The notes under the pieces: model-generated | Databases searched by the model: none | What the model saw: the letters and a program-made list of their open reading frames with translations, nothing else | Told to the model about the DNA's origin: nothing | In this document: piece after piece, positions 1-10,225 of the stretch | Layout of the letters: each line of letters starts with the position of its first letter | Numbering within the stretch: the stretch's first letter is position 1 | From: Prorocentrum cordatum | Taxonomy: Eukaryota > Sar > Dinophyceae > Prorocentrales > Prorocentraceae | Direction: 5' to 3' | DNA length: 64,000 nt | NCBI GenBank assembly: GCA_963575745.1 | Contig: CAUYUJ010016687.1 | Location: forward strand, 37,001-101,000 | Translations under genes and position numbers: made by a program

Positions 1-445
1 ACAGGGCGACTTTCTCCATTGCACTCGCACTGCTGTCTGCTTCACCTCGGTGTGGCCAGCGCCTATGTGCGTTTGCCTTAATGCGAAGCACTTTGCTCAG
101 TGCATGTGCACTCCACGCATCGCGTGTAATTCGCCCAGCTCGCGTCCCGGACTTTGCTTTCCGCTCCCTGTCCGTTGCCTCGGAGCCGCCGACCAAAAAA
201 AATACCCCCAGAAGCCCATCCAGAAACGATCAGCAGGGGAGTCGGTGTTTCAGGGGCGGCAGGACGCATGCAGTTGCGCAGTCATCTTCGGGAAACCAAA
301 GATGACAAAGGAGCTTCTCGCATTGAAGTTTAAGATGGAAACCAGTGCAAGCTACGATGGTGTTTCGATGAGGGGTGAGGGTGTTTCGATGACTCGTAAT
401 GGCTGTTGCACTGATGTGTAGCTTAACGCGTGCGTCTCGAAACTT
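1..445. other. no recognisable gene
   Basis: Mixed-composition sequence. Short open frames exist on both strands, but none carries a motif I recognise or shows convincing coding character. I see no RNA gene or clear repeat. Confidence 0.4.
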
Positions 446-960
446 GGAGCCACCTTGGGACTCTCTTGGGGCCCTCTTGAAGCCCTCCTGGAGCTCTTTC
501 TTGGGCCTCTCTTGAGGTCCTCTTCGGGCCTTCGTGGAATCCTCTTGGGGCTCTTTTGGGGCGTCTTGGAGCCCTCTTGGGGCGATTCAAAAGTGCCGTC
601 GTGGGGCCCTCTTGGGCCGCCTTGGGAGCGCTCTTGGCGCCGTCTTGGGCCCTTCGTTGGACTAACTGGGGCCGTCTTGAGGCATCTTGAGGCTTCACGA
701 GCCCATCGGAGGCAAAAACACGAGAAGGCAAAACACATAGATGTGGTATTCAAAAGATGTTGGCCTCTTGGGGGGGTCCTCGGAGGCTTCGGACAGCACT
801 TGAAACCGTCTGGGGGCCGTATTGAGGCCTTGTGGACGTGCGTCGGAGGCTATATTGACCCATCTACCGCTCTGTTGGGCCATCTTGGAGGCATGCTGCG
901 TTCTCTGAGGCCCTCTTGGAGCCATCTTGGGCCGAACCCTTTTTGACACTTCGCGGGGGA
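446..960 (-). repeat. CCAAGA/GGCC-rich tandem array, inverted orientation
   Basis: The plus strand repeats blocks such as CCCTCTTGGGGC and GCCATCTTGG. On the minus strand this is the same CCAAGAGGGCCCC / CCAAGATGGC vocabulary found at 13.1-17.1 kb, 51.9-52.4 kb and 53.8-53.9 kb. A spacer at about 680-770, read on the minus strand (GAGGCCAACATC, then T-rich TTTTTGCCTCC), matches the spacer of the 13-17 kb arrays. This copy is therefore the same family in opposite orientation. Long reading frames through it on both strands are products of the periodicity. Confidence 0.75.
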
Positions 961-1094
961 GCCCGTCCTGACGCAGGGAAAGAGGGGGGCGAGGGGTAAA
1001 CCTCCCGAGCAGGGAAAGGCAAGAGGTTGGAGAAGGAAACGCTTTAGACCACCTGCGCCCAGAGGGCTGGTGGGATTCTTGGAACGACAACGGA

Positions 1095-1325
1095 ATCCGT
1101 AACTGAACAACGGCTTTGGTAACTCAAGACCGGCTTTCGCAACTCAACGCCAGCTTCGGTAATTCACAACACCTGTTTGCGTAATTCACAACACCGGTTT
1201 TTGTAATTCACAACACCGGCTTTTGTAACCCACAACAACTCGCAACACCGGTTTCACCACCGGCTTTCGTAATTCACAACACCGGCCTTGGTAATTTCAA
1301 GACCGCTTTTGGTACCTTAACATCA
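1095..1325. repeat. ~24-bp minisatellite
   Basis: Degenerate tandem copies of a unit close to GTAATTCACAACACCGGCTT, about ten units, with decay at both ends. Confidence 0.8.
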
Positions 1326-1394
1326 GTTTGTTATGTGTTCGTGTTCGTCTCCACTCCTTGTTCCCATTCAGTTCTCTATTTGTTCAATGTTATT

Positions 1395-1570
1395 TCATTC
1401 CCTCCATATTTCATTCCCTCCTTCCTTCCATCCTTCCCTCGTCCCATCCTTCCCTCCATCCCTCCCCTGTCTTTGCCTTTTGTTGTTCCTCGCCCCACGC
1501 TTGTTTTTTAGATATATTACTATATTTATTATTAGTATTATTATTTTTAATATTATTATTATATGTATTA

Positions 1571-1620
<50 letters not shown>

Positions 1621-1690
1621 GTTGTTATTGTTGTTATTATTATTATTCTTAGTATTATCATTATTATTATTATTATATATATACGGCTGC
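1395..1690. repeat. CT-rich tract followed by (TTA)n microsatellite
   Basis: A TCCCTCC-rich stretch is followed by about 130 bp of ATT/TTA trinucleotide repeat with a few GTT interruptions. A short (TA)n run lies just beyond, near 1728-1740. Confidence 0.9.
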
Positions 1691-2225
1691 GCTGCTCTTT
1701 AAGTGGCCCAGGCTCGATTTGAAAGATATATATATATATACAGGGCACCCAGGCGTGCAGCGAAAATTGGCGGCCAACCTCACTCCCAAACACCTCCGGT
1801 CACATTGGTTGGATTATTGTCATAATATGCGCAATCGGAATTAGTGGGCGCGCGAAAATATCCAACCACAGAATTGAAGATAGATGTAGACATCCATTTC
1901 ATATAAGCCTATTGTGTATTTCATATGAGCCGACTGTGTAGTCTCAACCAGATCTTGCCGCGAAAGAATCTCCAAACGTATCTCCGATGAAATCATCCGA
2001 TACATTTTGGCGCCGAAGCAAAAATTCAAACGAAATCTTGCCACCGGTAAATCCCGAGCGAAATCTCAAACGACATCACGCCGCTGCCACATCCCATCAA
2101 CATGTTTAACGAAATCTCGCCTCTTCCCAATCCCCAAAAAAATCTCAAACGAATTCTTGGACAACCAGAAACTCAAACGCAATCTCCCCCAGAAACTAAG
2201 GGCGACGCGCCCCTTACCACACTTG
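1690..2225. repeat. degenerate CGAAATCTCAAACG-type repeat region
   Basis: AT-richer DNA. From about 1960 to 2200 a degenerate unit containing CGAAATCT, CAAACG or TTCAAACG recurs every 25-35 bp. No coding region is recognised. Confidence 0.5.
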
Positions 2226-2229
2226 AAGC

Positions 2230-2850
2230 ATGAGCGCTCGTTGTGGGGCATAAACCTTTGGCCTCATTTACCTCCTCCTTCAGTTCCTCCGTTACCTCCT
2301 CCTGTATACTATGGTAACCTCAATTGCCGCCTGTGCCTCCTCGCGCAATTCCCCGGTGACTTTTCTGGCTTCCGCATCTTTCTTTGCCGCCCTGGCCCCT
2401 TGGGTAACTTTTAAAATTATGGTTGCCGTATTGGAATCTTTTACTAGTATTGCTTTCTCCGTTGGGCCCTCCTTGACTTTTATTTTCGGCGACTCTTTTA
2501 TTCGGGCAGTCGCGGCTGATGCAGCCTCAAATCCACGGTTCCACGGGGACCACCATGAGGCTTTGCCGCCCATGGCGCGTTGCGACCTGCTAAATTGGAG
2601 TTTTTTTCGTGTGCTCGGGGCGTCGAACGAAGGGTCCCCCTTGGGCGCCGTCATGACGCCTCGCCGCCATTGGCGGGCAGCGGCTTGGAAACAATCGCGA
2701 ATGCCGTGGGCTGGCTCCTGGGGAGCGCAACGCGAGGTGCCCCACATGCGTCAGCGTAAACCTCGCCATCCTTCGGAGCGCCGCTATTTGCGACAAAGCC
2801 GACACGCCACTTACATGGGCTCCGGAAGAACTGCAACGAAATGATCATGA
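2230..2850 (-). pseudogene. degraded LINE-like 5' ORF fragment (coiled-coil, possible zinc-finger remnant)
   Basis: Read on the minus strand, the distal part (2848-2651) has a Trp/Cys/Gly-rich piece with the motif ADACGAP. This resembles the amino-terminal zinc-binding segment of dinoflagellate LINE proteins, but key cysteines are missing. Further along (about 2530-2300) lies a charged helical stretch with motifs ARIKESPKIKVKEGP and GARAAKKDAEARKV. A frameshift near 2300 continues it as QEEVTEELKEEVNEAKG down to about 2235. The Lys/Glu/Ala periodicity suggests a coiled coil. The frame is broken more than once, so it is not a working gene. The LINE link is inferred from general layout; an unrelated gene remnant is possible. 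Confidence 0.35.
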
Positions 2851-2854
2851 GACG

Positions 2855-3745
2855 GTGCTACCCCTTGGGCAGTTTTTAAAAAATGGAGACGCGGATTGGC
2901 GCGCGGCCATGGGCCCGCGAGCGGGTGGCGACGTAAGCACCGCGGCCGCCACGTTTGACCGCCCAGACAAGAGAGGTATTTACGCGAGCTGGGCAGCGGC
3001 GCCCGCCTCTCGAGCGGGCACCGCGTCTAAATCGAAGCATTCGAGGCCGCGCCCGTTTTTCCCGCCCGCGCGCCGGCCGCGCCAGGCCGCAGAAATTGTG
3101 GGCGGAGCCGCGGCGGCAAAGAGTTCCGTGCGCCCAGGGCAGCCGCCCCGATATCGGCGTTTCACCGCGCGTGGCGGCACGCGCCTACTGCAATTGGCGG
3201 GCACGCGCAAAAGGGGCGCGCGGCCATGGCGCGCGGAACGGCGCCTCGCCAGGCACGCGCCCCACCGCGTGCGACGTATTGGACGACATTTTTGCTTTTG
3301 CGCGCGCGCGGCGGCACGCGATTACGCGGGCATCTATCGCGGAAACATGGCGGCCGTGCGACAATTTTTCCGCGATTTCGGAGAGCCGCGTTGGGCGGTC
3401 TTGCGCCGTGTCTCCCGCTGCCCCCAGTCAGCGTGACCCAACCGTTCAAGGACCTTGCAGGCATCGCTACCCGTGGACTGTGGACCGTACCGCCCGCAGA
3501 GTGCGCCCGCCAGGCGCAGTTCCCCCGAGGGCCGCGCGGCGCCCGCCAGGCTGGCGAAAGCAACGACGCATACCAGGCGAAGGGTCTTTGCCGAAACCGG
3601 CGCGAAACGTCATCACGACGCTTTCGCGCGCGCGCTTGGGCAGACGCCCCATCGCTCGTTTGGAATGCCTGGGGCCCTCCCGGGCATTCGCCGCATCCGA
3701 TCCAAATTTGACATTCCCAAGGCAACCGCAGGTAATGTCGTGGGA
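2855..3745. other. CpG-rich unassigned segment
   Basis: Very GC- and CpG-rich DNA with many GCGCGCG runs and open frames on both strands. None of the translations shows a motif I recognise. Composition is similar to the insertion at 58.4-60.3 kb, which may mean shared origin, but no long match is evident by eye. Confidence 0.4.
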
Positions 3746-3759
3746 CATCGCGCCCCTCG

Positions 3760-3915
3760 GAAACACGCCCTAGGGGATCTCCAGGGATCTCCCGGAAAAT
3801 CTTCTGGAGAATCTTGCGCCTCGGAATTCTCCGTGGAAATATCTCGGGGAATCTTGCCTTCGGAAAGCTCCCGGGAAATCTTTGCCCGTCGGAAATTCCG
3901 TGGATGTTTTTTTGT
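3760..3915. repeat. degenerate GGGAATCT/GGAAATCTC repeat
   Basis: Repeated short blocks such as GGGGATCTCC, GGAGAATCTTG and GGGAAATC, each about 15-25 bp apart. Similar vocabulary recurs at 6490-6660 and 10050-10220. Confidence 0.55.
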
Positions 3916-3984
3916 TCCTTTCCCCCAGCATCGGACCAAATAGCACAAAACCATGCTTGCAAACCGTTGCACTAAGCAGCGCTA

Positions 3985-4410
3985 CGAAAGGAAGAGGAGG
4001 AGGAGGAGGAAGAGGAGGAGTGGGGGATTAAAGCACACCTGCGACCACCTGCAAGACTTATAGATCCGCTAGAAGACACGAAGGCTCATACTGCGTGCGT
4101 AGTAGTCCACACCAAGCCCCAACGCATTTTGCCATAACCATTGAAAAAACCACTCCGAAGATGTTTTTTTTTTTTTCTCTCGCAGCGACCGCTCTTCGAC
4201 GAGGGGACAGGGCGAAGCTTGAAAACCAAATTTCGGCGAAACGAAGCACAAGGCTACAGCAACGCGACAGCTCAGCAGCGTCAGAGGAGGAGAAGAAGAA
4301 GAGGAAAAAGAGGAAGAGGAAGAGGAAGGAGAAGAGGAGGAGGAAGAAGAAAAGGAGGAGGAGGAAGAAGAGGAGCAGGAGGCGGAAGAGAGGAGGCACA
4401 AAGACTGCAC
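3985..4410. repeat. purine-rich (GGA/GAAG)n tracts
   Basis: A short GGA tract at about 3990-4022 and a longer GAAGAGGAGG tract at about 4268-4398. The minus strand encodes runs of Ser/Leu/Phe and the plus strand runs of Lys/Arg/Glu. No gene is implied. Confidence 0.85.
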
Positions 4411-5390
4411 AATTAATTTCTAAATTTGTGATCGGCGGGGCGGTTTCGAGCTGAACTGCGGGGAGGTCCGTTGTCTCCCGTAACACGGCACGTGCCACGG
4501 CAGACTGCAGAGCGATCCCGAATAACCCCCACCACCGATGCGGCAAACTAAGAATTGTTTTGCATGGGGCCTTTTGCCTCTACCTGGTTGCTAGTGTCCA
4601 ACCACCGCGGGACTTACGATGGGAAATGACTTACCCCAGTGTGTTGTGCGGCTACGTTTGGGTGTAGGTTGTCACATCGAGTTGCCGGATGCGCATGGGC
4701 ATTCCGGATTAGCAGACGGCCCGACAAAAACATCGCACGATTGTTATCCCGTACAATATCTCAGTGGCCCCGAATGATTTACGACGATTGGATATTATTG
4801 TGCCGGGGTTTATATCCACCGTTTTTTTTTTTGTTTTGCGATGTTATTATGTTGCCCCCCATCTTCAGACATTGGATCTCAAAATCTGGTACTAACGGGA
4901 GAATGGGGCTTTCGAAAGAAGCCCAACGCAAGAAGAATTGGAACTACCGGGAAGGCTCATTATATTGCCTAAGAACGAGGTTTACGGAAGATGGGGATCT
5001 TAATACATCTAGTTTTAAGCCAAATCTGGGCCGTGAGCGCGCAAAGGGAATAATTTAATTCCTTATCTGCGGGGACCTCTGAATAATTTGTGGTAGGACG
5101 TCTGCCGACCTCACTCAGTTAGCCGGCATATTTGTCCGTTATGCATTTCGCAGCCCATCTCCGCAAATCGTAGAGGAAATCGTATTTTAAGCATATTGTC
5201 ATAAGCGACACCACGCAGTTCAATATTCCATTTTTCACGTGTTGGAATACGAAACAAAAGATAAAAATGTTGCGGTAATGGAAGCGTCATGGGATTCAAC
5301 CAGTGCGTACGCCAATGATGGATGACGTTCAACCGTGGTGCCATGCACCTGCAGATTGGAGAACTTAATAATGTAATGTAGCAGTTTCGT
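4410..5390. other. AT-richer unassigned segment
   Basis: Composition is closer to balanced than in the rest of the window. A 139-codon frame at 4639-5058 (+) has no recognisable motif and normal-looking composition; it may be chance or an old remnant. Nothing else is supported. Confidence 0.4.
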
Positions 5391-5399
5391 CCGTTCTGC

Positions 5400-6270
5400 A
5401 ATTAATCTGGGCGAGTGGGCGATATGGCGTATTACGACAAGCTCGTGCCCGGAAAGATTTTCCGATGACATACGTGAGGCTGGCGGTCAATCCAAGTACC
5501 AAAGGAACGAGGTATACGCGTGTTGGGCTCACCATTTGGTTAAATAGAATACGTCGCGAATTTTTGTGCCAAGCTGACATCAATATGGCACGTTCGTAAT
5601 AATAAAATCGGCATTGTCGTTGCAAACTCAAATCGAATCCACGCCGGATGTGTGGATGTAGGTCTCGTGTTCGTTCTTCAACAAAGTCGGGAACTAACGC
5701 AATGGCTTGGGTTCCCCACCTGCCATAAACAACCTCTGCATGTAAACATTGGAAATTTCCCAGTGCACTTCGGCATATGTAGTATCGTTCTCTGTTTTTG
5801 TTCTTTTCAACAATGCCCCTCCACGATTGCTTGTGCCACTCCGTGCTTCCCACTTCGCGAGATGGGTCCCATCACCGTAACATCACAAAACAATGGTAGG
5901 CCAGTTGCCACATTAATACTACTGCCTATTATATCGAATCGTCGCATATCATCCGCTGTCACAAGGATGTGAGTAGTGTGTAACAACCGCTCGATATTCC
6001 GATCTGGTACGTGTCTGCTCGCTTCAAGGAACACTTGCCTCTATGCAGTTGCGAGCTCGGAATGTATCCCATGGAAACCTGCCCCGACCGCTGCAGCGAG
6101 CTTCCCGTGCCCGTGTATATTCTTCAATAACGCACACAATCCCCCATCGGCGTCGGACAACACATTGGAAATATGTACCAATAAGGGTCAACCTATCCGT
6201 TATTGGGCACACAAACAACCATCTTGCAACAAATGGTCCCATTATTGAATAAATTCGTGCTTTGACAGCC
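5400..6270 (-). pseudogene. decayed C-terminal domain of a dinoflagellate LINE-type protein
   Basis: Minus-strand translation, in at least two frames, follows the order of a carboxy-terminal domain often seen in dinoflagellate retroelement proteins. First comes a W-G/H-G-rich piece (about 6245-6060), then a D-x-R-R-x-D-I segment with motif DMRRFDIIGSS, then LPLFCDVTVMGPISRSGK (about 5980-5820). After a frameshift come VYGRWGTQAIALV and a charged tail reaching about 5510. In intact relatives these correspond to D-S-R-R-I-D, C-D-x-T-x-V-S-P and E-V-G-G-R-W motifs; here the EVGGRW equivalent reads EVVYGRW. No start, no continuous frame and no adjoining reverse transcriptase is visible, so it is a broken fragment. 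The family resemblance is from memory. Confidence 0.55.
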
Positions 6271-6274
6271 GCTC

Positions 6275-6715
6275 GGGCATTGATACGGCGGTTCGGGAGT
6301 GCAACCTCCCGGAACAAAAAAATCAGCTGCGCGGAATTGCCACCCGTAGCGCCACTCACCGAGTGTATCTTCGTTAGCGTCCGGGGTCAGCGGACCCCGT
6401 CCAGCTGCCAATTCCGCCCATGACGGCCGATCAGATCATCTTGCCGTGTCCAATTGCTGTCCTGCTTGTTCGGCCGCCGCAGCGCATTGCGGAATAGTCT
6501 GGTCTGTGTGTCCTGGAAATCCCACGGGAAAGCCACCCGAAAATCGCACCCCCTCGGATGCCTCCACGGGCAGCCTCTGGGAGCAATTCCGACCTTGATG
6601 CGGACATCTCCAGGGGAATCCCCCCGGATCCTTGCGAGCCTCCCCACACCAAAACTTGATATGGCGAACTTTATCCAATGATTCGGGCCCTGCGAAAGAC
6701 GCCCCCTGGTTAAAT
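6275..6715. other. unassigned, with degenerate CGGGAAATCCC-type repeat
   Basis: No gene recognised. From about 6500 to 6640 short GGAAATCCC, GGGAAAGCC and GGGGAATCC blocks recur, echoing 3760-3915. Confidence 0.4.
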
Positions 6716-6939
6716 TGAAAACCCAATGGCCAAAACCCAGTGTAAAATTTCATTTTGTGAGCCCAAGAGGCGGCCATATAAACGTGGAATGTAAGAAACC
6801 AATATGAGATGCGAGGCGCGCGCGCACTGGCGACCCGCGCGGGGGCGGGTCACCCACGCGCGCGCGAACGCGCACGATGCATCTTGTATTGGTTGTATAC
6901 AATCAGAAACCGTGTCACGTTGAAAACCCACTGGTCAAA
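6715..6939. repeat. ~205-bp satellite, left unit
   Basis: One full unit starting at TGAAAACCCAATGG, passing through a GCGCGCGC-rich centre and ending at CCCACTGGTCAAA. The array is cut here by the LINE fragment and resumes at 7933. Confidence 0.85.
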
Positions 6940-6964
6940 CGAACGAAGCAAACATACACCAAAT

Positions 6965-7165
6965 GCGCGTGGACAACGAAAACTAGAGCGACATGCCAAA
7001 CGCGCGCCAACCTGGCCTGTACGCACCAAGTGCGCGCCGAGCGGGCGGAAGGAAGAAAAAAGATGATTATGATGAACATACGATTGCACGCCGAACGCGC
7101 GCCCAAATGGCCTGGACGCGCCAAGTGCGCGCCGGGAAGGCGGAAGGAGGAGGGCGAGGCGGAGG
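6965..7165. repeat. ~105-bp tandem duplication in LINE 3' region
   Basis: Two adjacent copies of a unit containing CCAAATGG/CCAACCTGG, CCTG, the block CGCCAAGTGCGCGCCG and then GCGGAAGGA. The copies sit at about 6985-7060 and 7085-7160. Confidence 0.6.
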
Positions 7166-7932
7166 AGGAAGATAATGATGTATTTGTGTCCTGCCAAGAC
7201 GCACAAGCCATGCACTGCATATCATAAGTAAGTGCTCGTCTTCTCCGCGTTCAATTGGCCTGGAAACTGTGATTGCTAACGCGTCCCATTTTTTGTTGTC
7301 TAGCAGAGTGTCCATTAAAGCTTCAGAACTAAGGAAACAAGGAGAAATAAGTGATAATAGTCCTGCTGCCCATTCTCTTTTTGGTCTCCCCCGCGCACGC
7401 TTGCAACGTAGCGTAACGGGCTTGAGGCCATAAAGTCGAAACGTTGCGGCACGCAGCGCATGAGAATTAGGGCTCCGGCCAATCGTCCCACATAGCTGAA
7501 GGTGTTGTTGCAATAATTGCGATGTGTAAGGCAATTGTTGGCTTCTCTCCAGAACGATCTTGTTTGATACATTGGATATGAACGAATAGGGGATATTCAA
7601 GATTTTCCTGAGGCATTTTGCTTGGAAGCTGTCCAATCGTCGTTTCTCGGCTTAATTGAACCATGCCGAGCTGAGGGAATACAAGACCTTGCTTGTGACC
7701 ATCGCTTGGAAAATCTGAAACTTCCTTTTGATGTTGATTGAGGTGTGCTTCCATACTTTCGCATACCTGCAGAATTCCCCAAGCCTGCCCCAGTCGTTTG
7801 TTCAATTCTGCGTAATTGTGCCCAGTATTGTAGATTGTAGCCCCAAGGTATACTAAATTGTCTTTAGCATGTATTTGTTCCCCGTGATAACTCCATATTG
7901 TTTACGTGCATAACTTGAAACTTTTGTTTTAC
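7067..7932 (-). pseudogene. LINE reverse transcriptase, thumb and C-terminal part
   Basis: The protein begins with VKQKFQVMHVNN, then after a frame change NLVYLGATIYNTGHNYAELN. This is the conserved post-palm 'YLG' segment of non-LTR reverse transcriptases. After another break comes LDSFQAKCLRKILNIP, the conserved block near the end of the LINE RT region (7636-7590), then a C-terminal stretch with RARGRPKREW. The catalytic palm with the aspartates is absent because the copy is 5' truncated. At least two frameshifts separate the blocks, and the proximal ~150 bp reads best in several frames. It is an inactive copy; the family is clear from block order. Confidence 0.75.
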
Positions 7933-8590
7933 GGTCAAAACCCAATGTAAAATTTCACTCTCTGGGCCCAAGGAGCGGCCATATAAATGTGGAATACACA
8001 AAAACAATGCAATATGCGAGGCGCGCGCGCGTTGGTGACCCGCACGGTGCCGGGTCACGCGTTTGCTTGCTTGCGCGCGATGCTTGTATTGCTTGTATAT
8101 AATCGGAGGCCATGTCAAGTTGAAATCCCAATGGTCAAAACCAATGTAAAATTTCATTCTTTGGGCCCAAAAAGCGGCCATAGAAATGTAGAATATACCA
8201 AAACAATACAATACGCGAGGCGCGCGCGCTGCTGACCCGCGCGGTGCCGGACCAACCCGCATGCGCGCGCGTACGCGCACGCGCTGCATCCTGCATTGAT
8301 TTTTATATACAATCGGAGGACATGTCAAGTTGAAAACCCAATGGTCAAAACACAATGTAAGATTTCATTATCTGGGCTCTAGAACCGGCCATATAAACGT
8401 GGAATATACAAACACAATACAATATGCGAGGCGCGCGCGCGCTGGTGACCCGCGCGGTGCCGGGTCATTCGCTTGCGCGCGCGTGCGCGCACGCGATGCA
8501 TCTTCTATTGGTTTTATACAATCGGAGGCTATGTTAAATTGAAAACCCAATGGTCTAAACCCAATGGACAAACATGTGGAATATACAAAA
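7933..8590. repeat. ~205-bp satellite, right units
   Basis: Three successive units; joints are near 8121, 8331 and 8540. Each begins with GAAAACCCAATGG, then TAAGATTTCATT-like sequence, GGCCATATAAA, a core GCGAGGCGCGCGCGC and an end TACAATCGGAGG. The last unit decays near 8590. The centre is CpG-dense while the flanks are AT-richer. Confidence 0.85.
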
Positions 8591-8679
8591 CCAATGCAAT
8601 GCCCTGCTCCGTGTTGGGTCGGGCAAAATTCCTTAGAGATTGTATGTCCGGGCGATGCCATGCTCGTGGCCTCATATGG

Positions 8680-9055
8680 AGTTCCACCGAAAAGGCCCCA
8701 ATGGAGGTGCCCGCATGCGGTTCCCCCATCCAAGGCAGCGTTTCGTAGCCCCGAAGGGAGACCCACCGAAGGCCCCAGTGGGGGTGCCCGCATGCGGTTC
8801 CCCCACCCAGGGCAGCGTGTCGTAGCCCCATAGGGAACCCCACCGAAGGCTCCAGTGGGGGTGCCCGCATGCGGTCCCCCCACCCAGGGCAACGCTTCGT
8901 AGCCCCATGGGGAGCTCCACCGAAGGCCCCAGTGGGGGTGCCCGCATGCGGTTCCCCCACCCAGGGCAGCGCTTCGTAGCCCCATAGAGAGCTCCACCGA
9001 AGGCCCCATGGGGGTGTTCGCATGCGTTTCGCCTACCCAGAGGTAGCGCCACCGA
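8680..9055. repeat. ~78-bp tandem repeat (family shared with 30.9-31.6 kb)
   Basis: Five copies of a unit containing CCACCGAAGGCCCCAGTGGG, CGCATGCGGTTCCCCCACCC and TTCGTAGCCCC. Spacing between copies is 76-79 bp. Minus-strand frames run open through it because the unit is about 26 codons; these are not taken as genes. The same unit, diverged, appears at 30.9-31.6 kb. Confidence 0.85.
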
Positions 9056-9059
9056 AAAC

Positions 9060-9430
9060 GATATTCAGATTTGCGGTATTCACAACTGCATATGGTTGAG
9101 TCCTTCGCCAGGCTAATTACGAAGACTACCGCGAACCGTGGCACCATTATGTGTAGAGACTAGAAAAAAAACGAAGTACTAACACCAAAATGCGTTTAGA
9201 AATGCGGTTGCGGAATATATTGCGTGGGCCCGGGCAGTCAAAATCATCGGCTGAATCCACTGTGCGGGCCCCGACGGTCGTAATCGTAATGCATTAAAAG
9301 CAATCTTCAAATATTCGACCCTGGTCTGGCATGCCCCGTGCTCACCTGATGTCGCCAATTCGAAGACCCAATACGTCATAAACAATTCAATCATAATCCG
9401 CATCATCGAGTTTTACACGGGTTTTTTCTG
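9060..9430. other. no recognisable feature
   Basis: Unique-looking sequence without coding or repeat signal that I can support. Confidence 0.4.
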
Positions 9431-10030
9431 CGGGGTCCTTTGGTGGAGGACAACAATAGAACTCCAGTTGCGGAGGCGTGCATGAATTTTTTTGGGTGGC
9501 AGGTCACACTCGGATTCCTTTGGTGGTGGGTTTCAATAGGACGCCTTATGCGTCTGGCTGAAAATGGGGTTCCTTGCGTGGACGATTACAATAGGATTCC
9601 TTTTATGGACGATGGCAATAGGATTCTTTCTGTGGAGGACTATAGTATGATTCCTTGCGTGGCGGATTTCAGCAGGATTCCCTTCGTGGAAAATTACAAC
9701 GGGATTCTTTTATGCTGGATGAAAAAAAATTCGATATGTGGGGAATGTGAAAGGTTACGCTAAGATTCCTGTTGTGGGGGATTGCAATCGATTTCCTTTT
9801 GTGGCGGATTTCAAAAAGATTCCGTTTGCAGAGGTTGACATTCGGATTCCTTGTGTAGAGGATTTCAATGGGATTCCCTGTGACTTTACAACAAGGTTCC
9901 TCTTGTGGGTGATTCCAATGGGGTTCCGTTTTTAGAGGACTACAATCGGATTCCGTTTGTGGAGGGTTACAACAATATTCTTTCTGAAATGATGAAAGTT
10001 GGATTCCTTGTGACAATGGGATTCCATTTG
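9430..10030. repeat. ~30-bp degenerate minisatellite
   Basis: About twenty units close to GTGGAGGATTACAATAGGAT followed by TCCTTT. It runs with few length changes, which keeps a reading frame open on the plus strand; this is an effect of the 30-bp (10-codon) unit. Confidence 0.75.
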
Positions 10031-10044
10031 TGGACGTTCTCGCG

Positions 10045-10225
10045 CGGGCGGAATGCCCCGGAGATTTCGCCGGAGATTTCTACCTGAAGGGGGCTTCCCA
10101 ACTTCGGCAGGGTTGTCTGGAGATTTCGTCGGAAATGTCGCCGATGATTTCCGCTGCCGGAGATCCGAAGGGCCCCTGCCACTGCTGCCGGAGATTCTGG
10201 GGGAGAATTTTGGGAGAATTCTATG
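10045..10225. repeat. degenerate CGGAGATTTC repeat
   Basis: Blocks GGAGATTTCGCCGG, GGAGATTTCGTCGG, GATGATTTCCG and GGAGATTCTGG recur every 15-30 bp. Similar in flavour to 3760-3915. Confidence 0.55.

Larger units (their letters stand above)
6940..7932 (-). mobile_element. 5'-truncated LINE copy inserted in the satellite
   Basis: About 1 kb of non-satellite DNA splits a satellite unit. The heptamer GGTCAAA occurs at both junctions (6933-6939 and 7933-7939). Uninterrupted units at 8.13 and 8.34 kb contain it once, so it is a target-site duplication. The minus-strand content is the distal part of a LINE protein followed by a 3' UTR-like stretch. The 5' end of the element (near 7932) starts directly inside coding sequence, which is typical of 5' truncation by target-primed reverse transcription. 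No poly(A) tail is visible at the 3' side, near 6940. Confidence 0.75.

Noticed and set aside
1395-1793. Leu/Ile-rich 'membrane protein' frames
   Set aside because: Pure translation of the (TTA)n microsatellite.
8680-9055. CRISPR-like regular repeat
   Set aside because: Units are contiguous, the 'spacers' are themselves repeats, and the sequence is eukaryotic; no cas genes.
8368-9147. 259-codon minus-strand frame with repeating W-G-L-R-W text
   Set aside because: The 78-bp tandem unit is exactly 26 codons, so the frame stays open by periodicity; other frames are open too.
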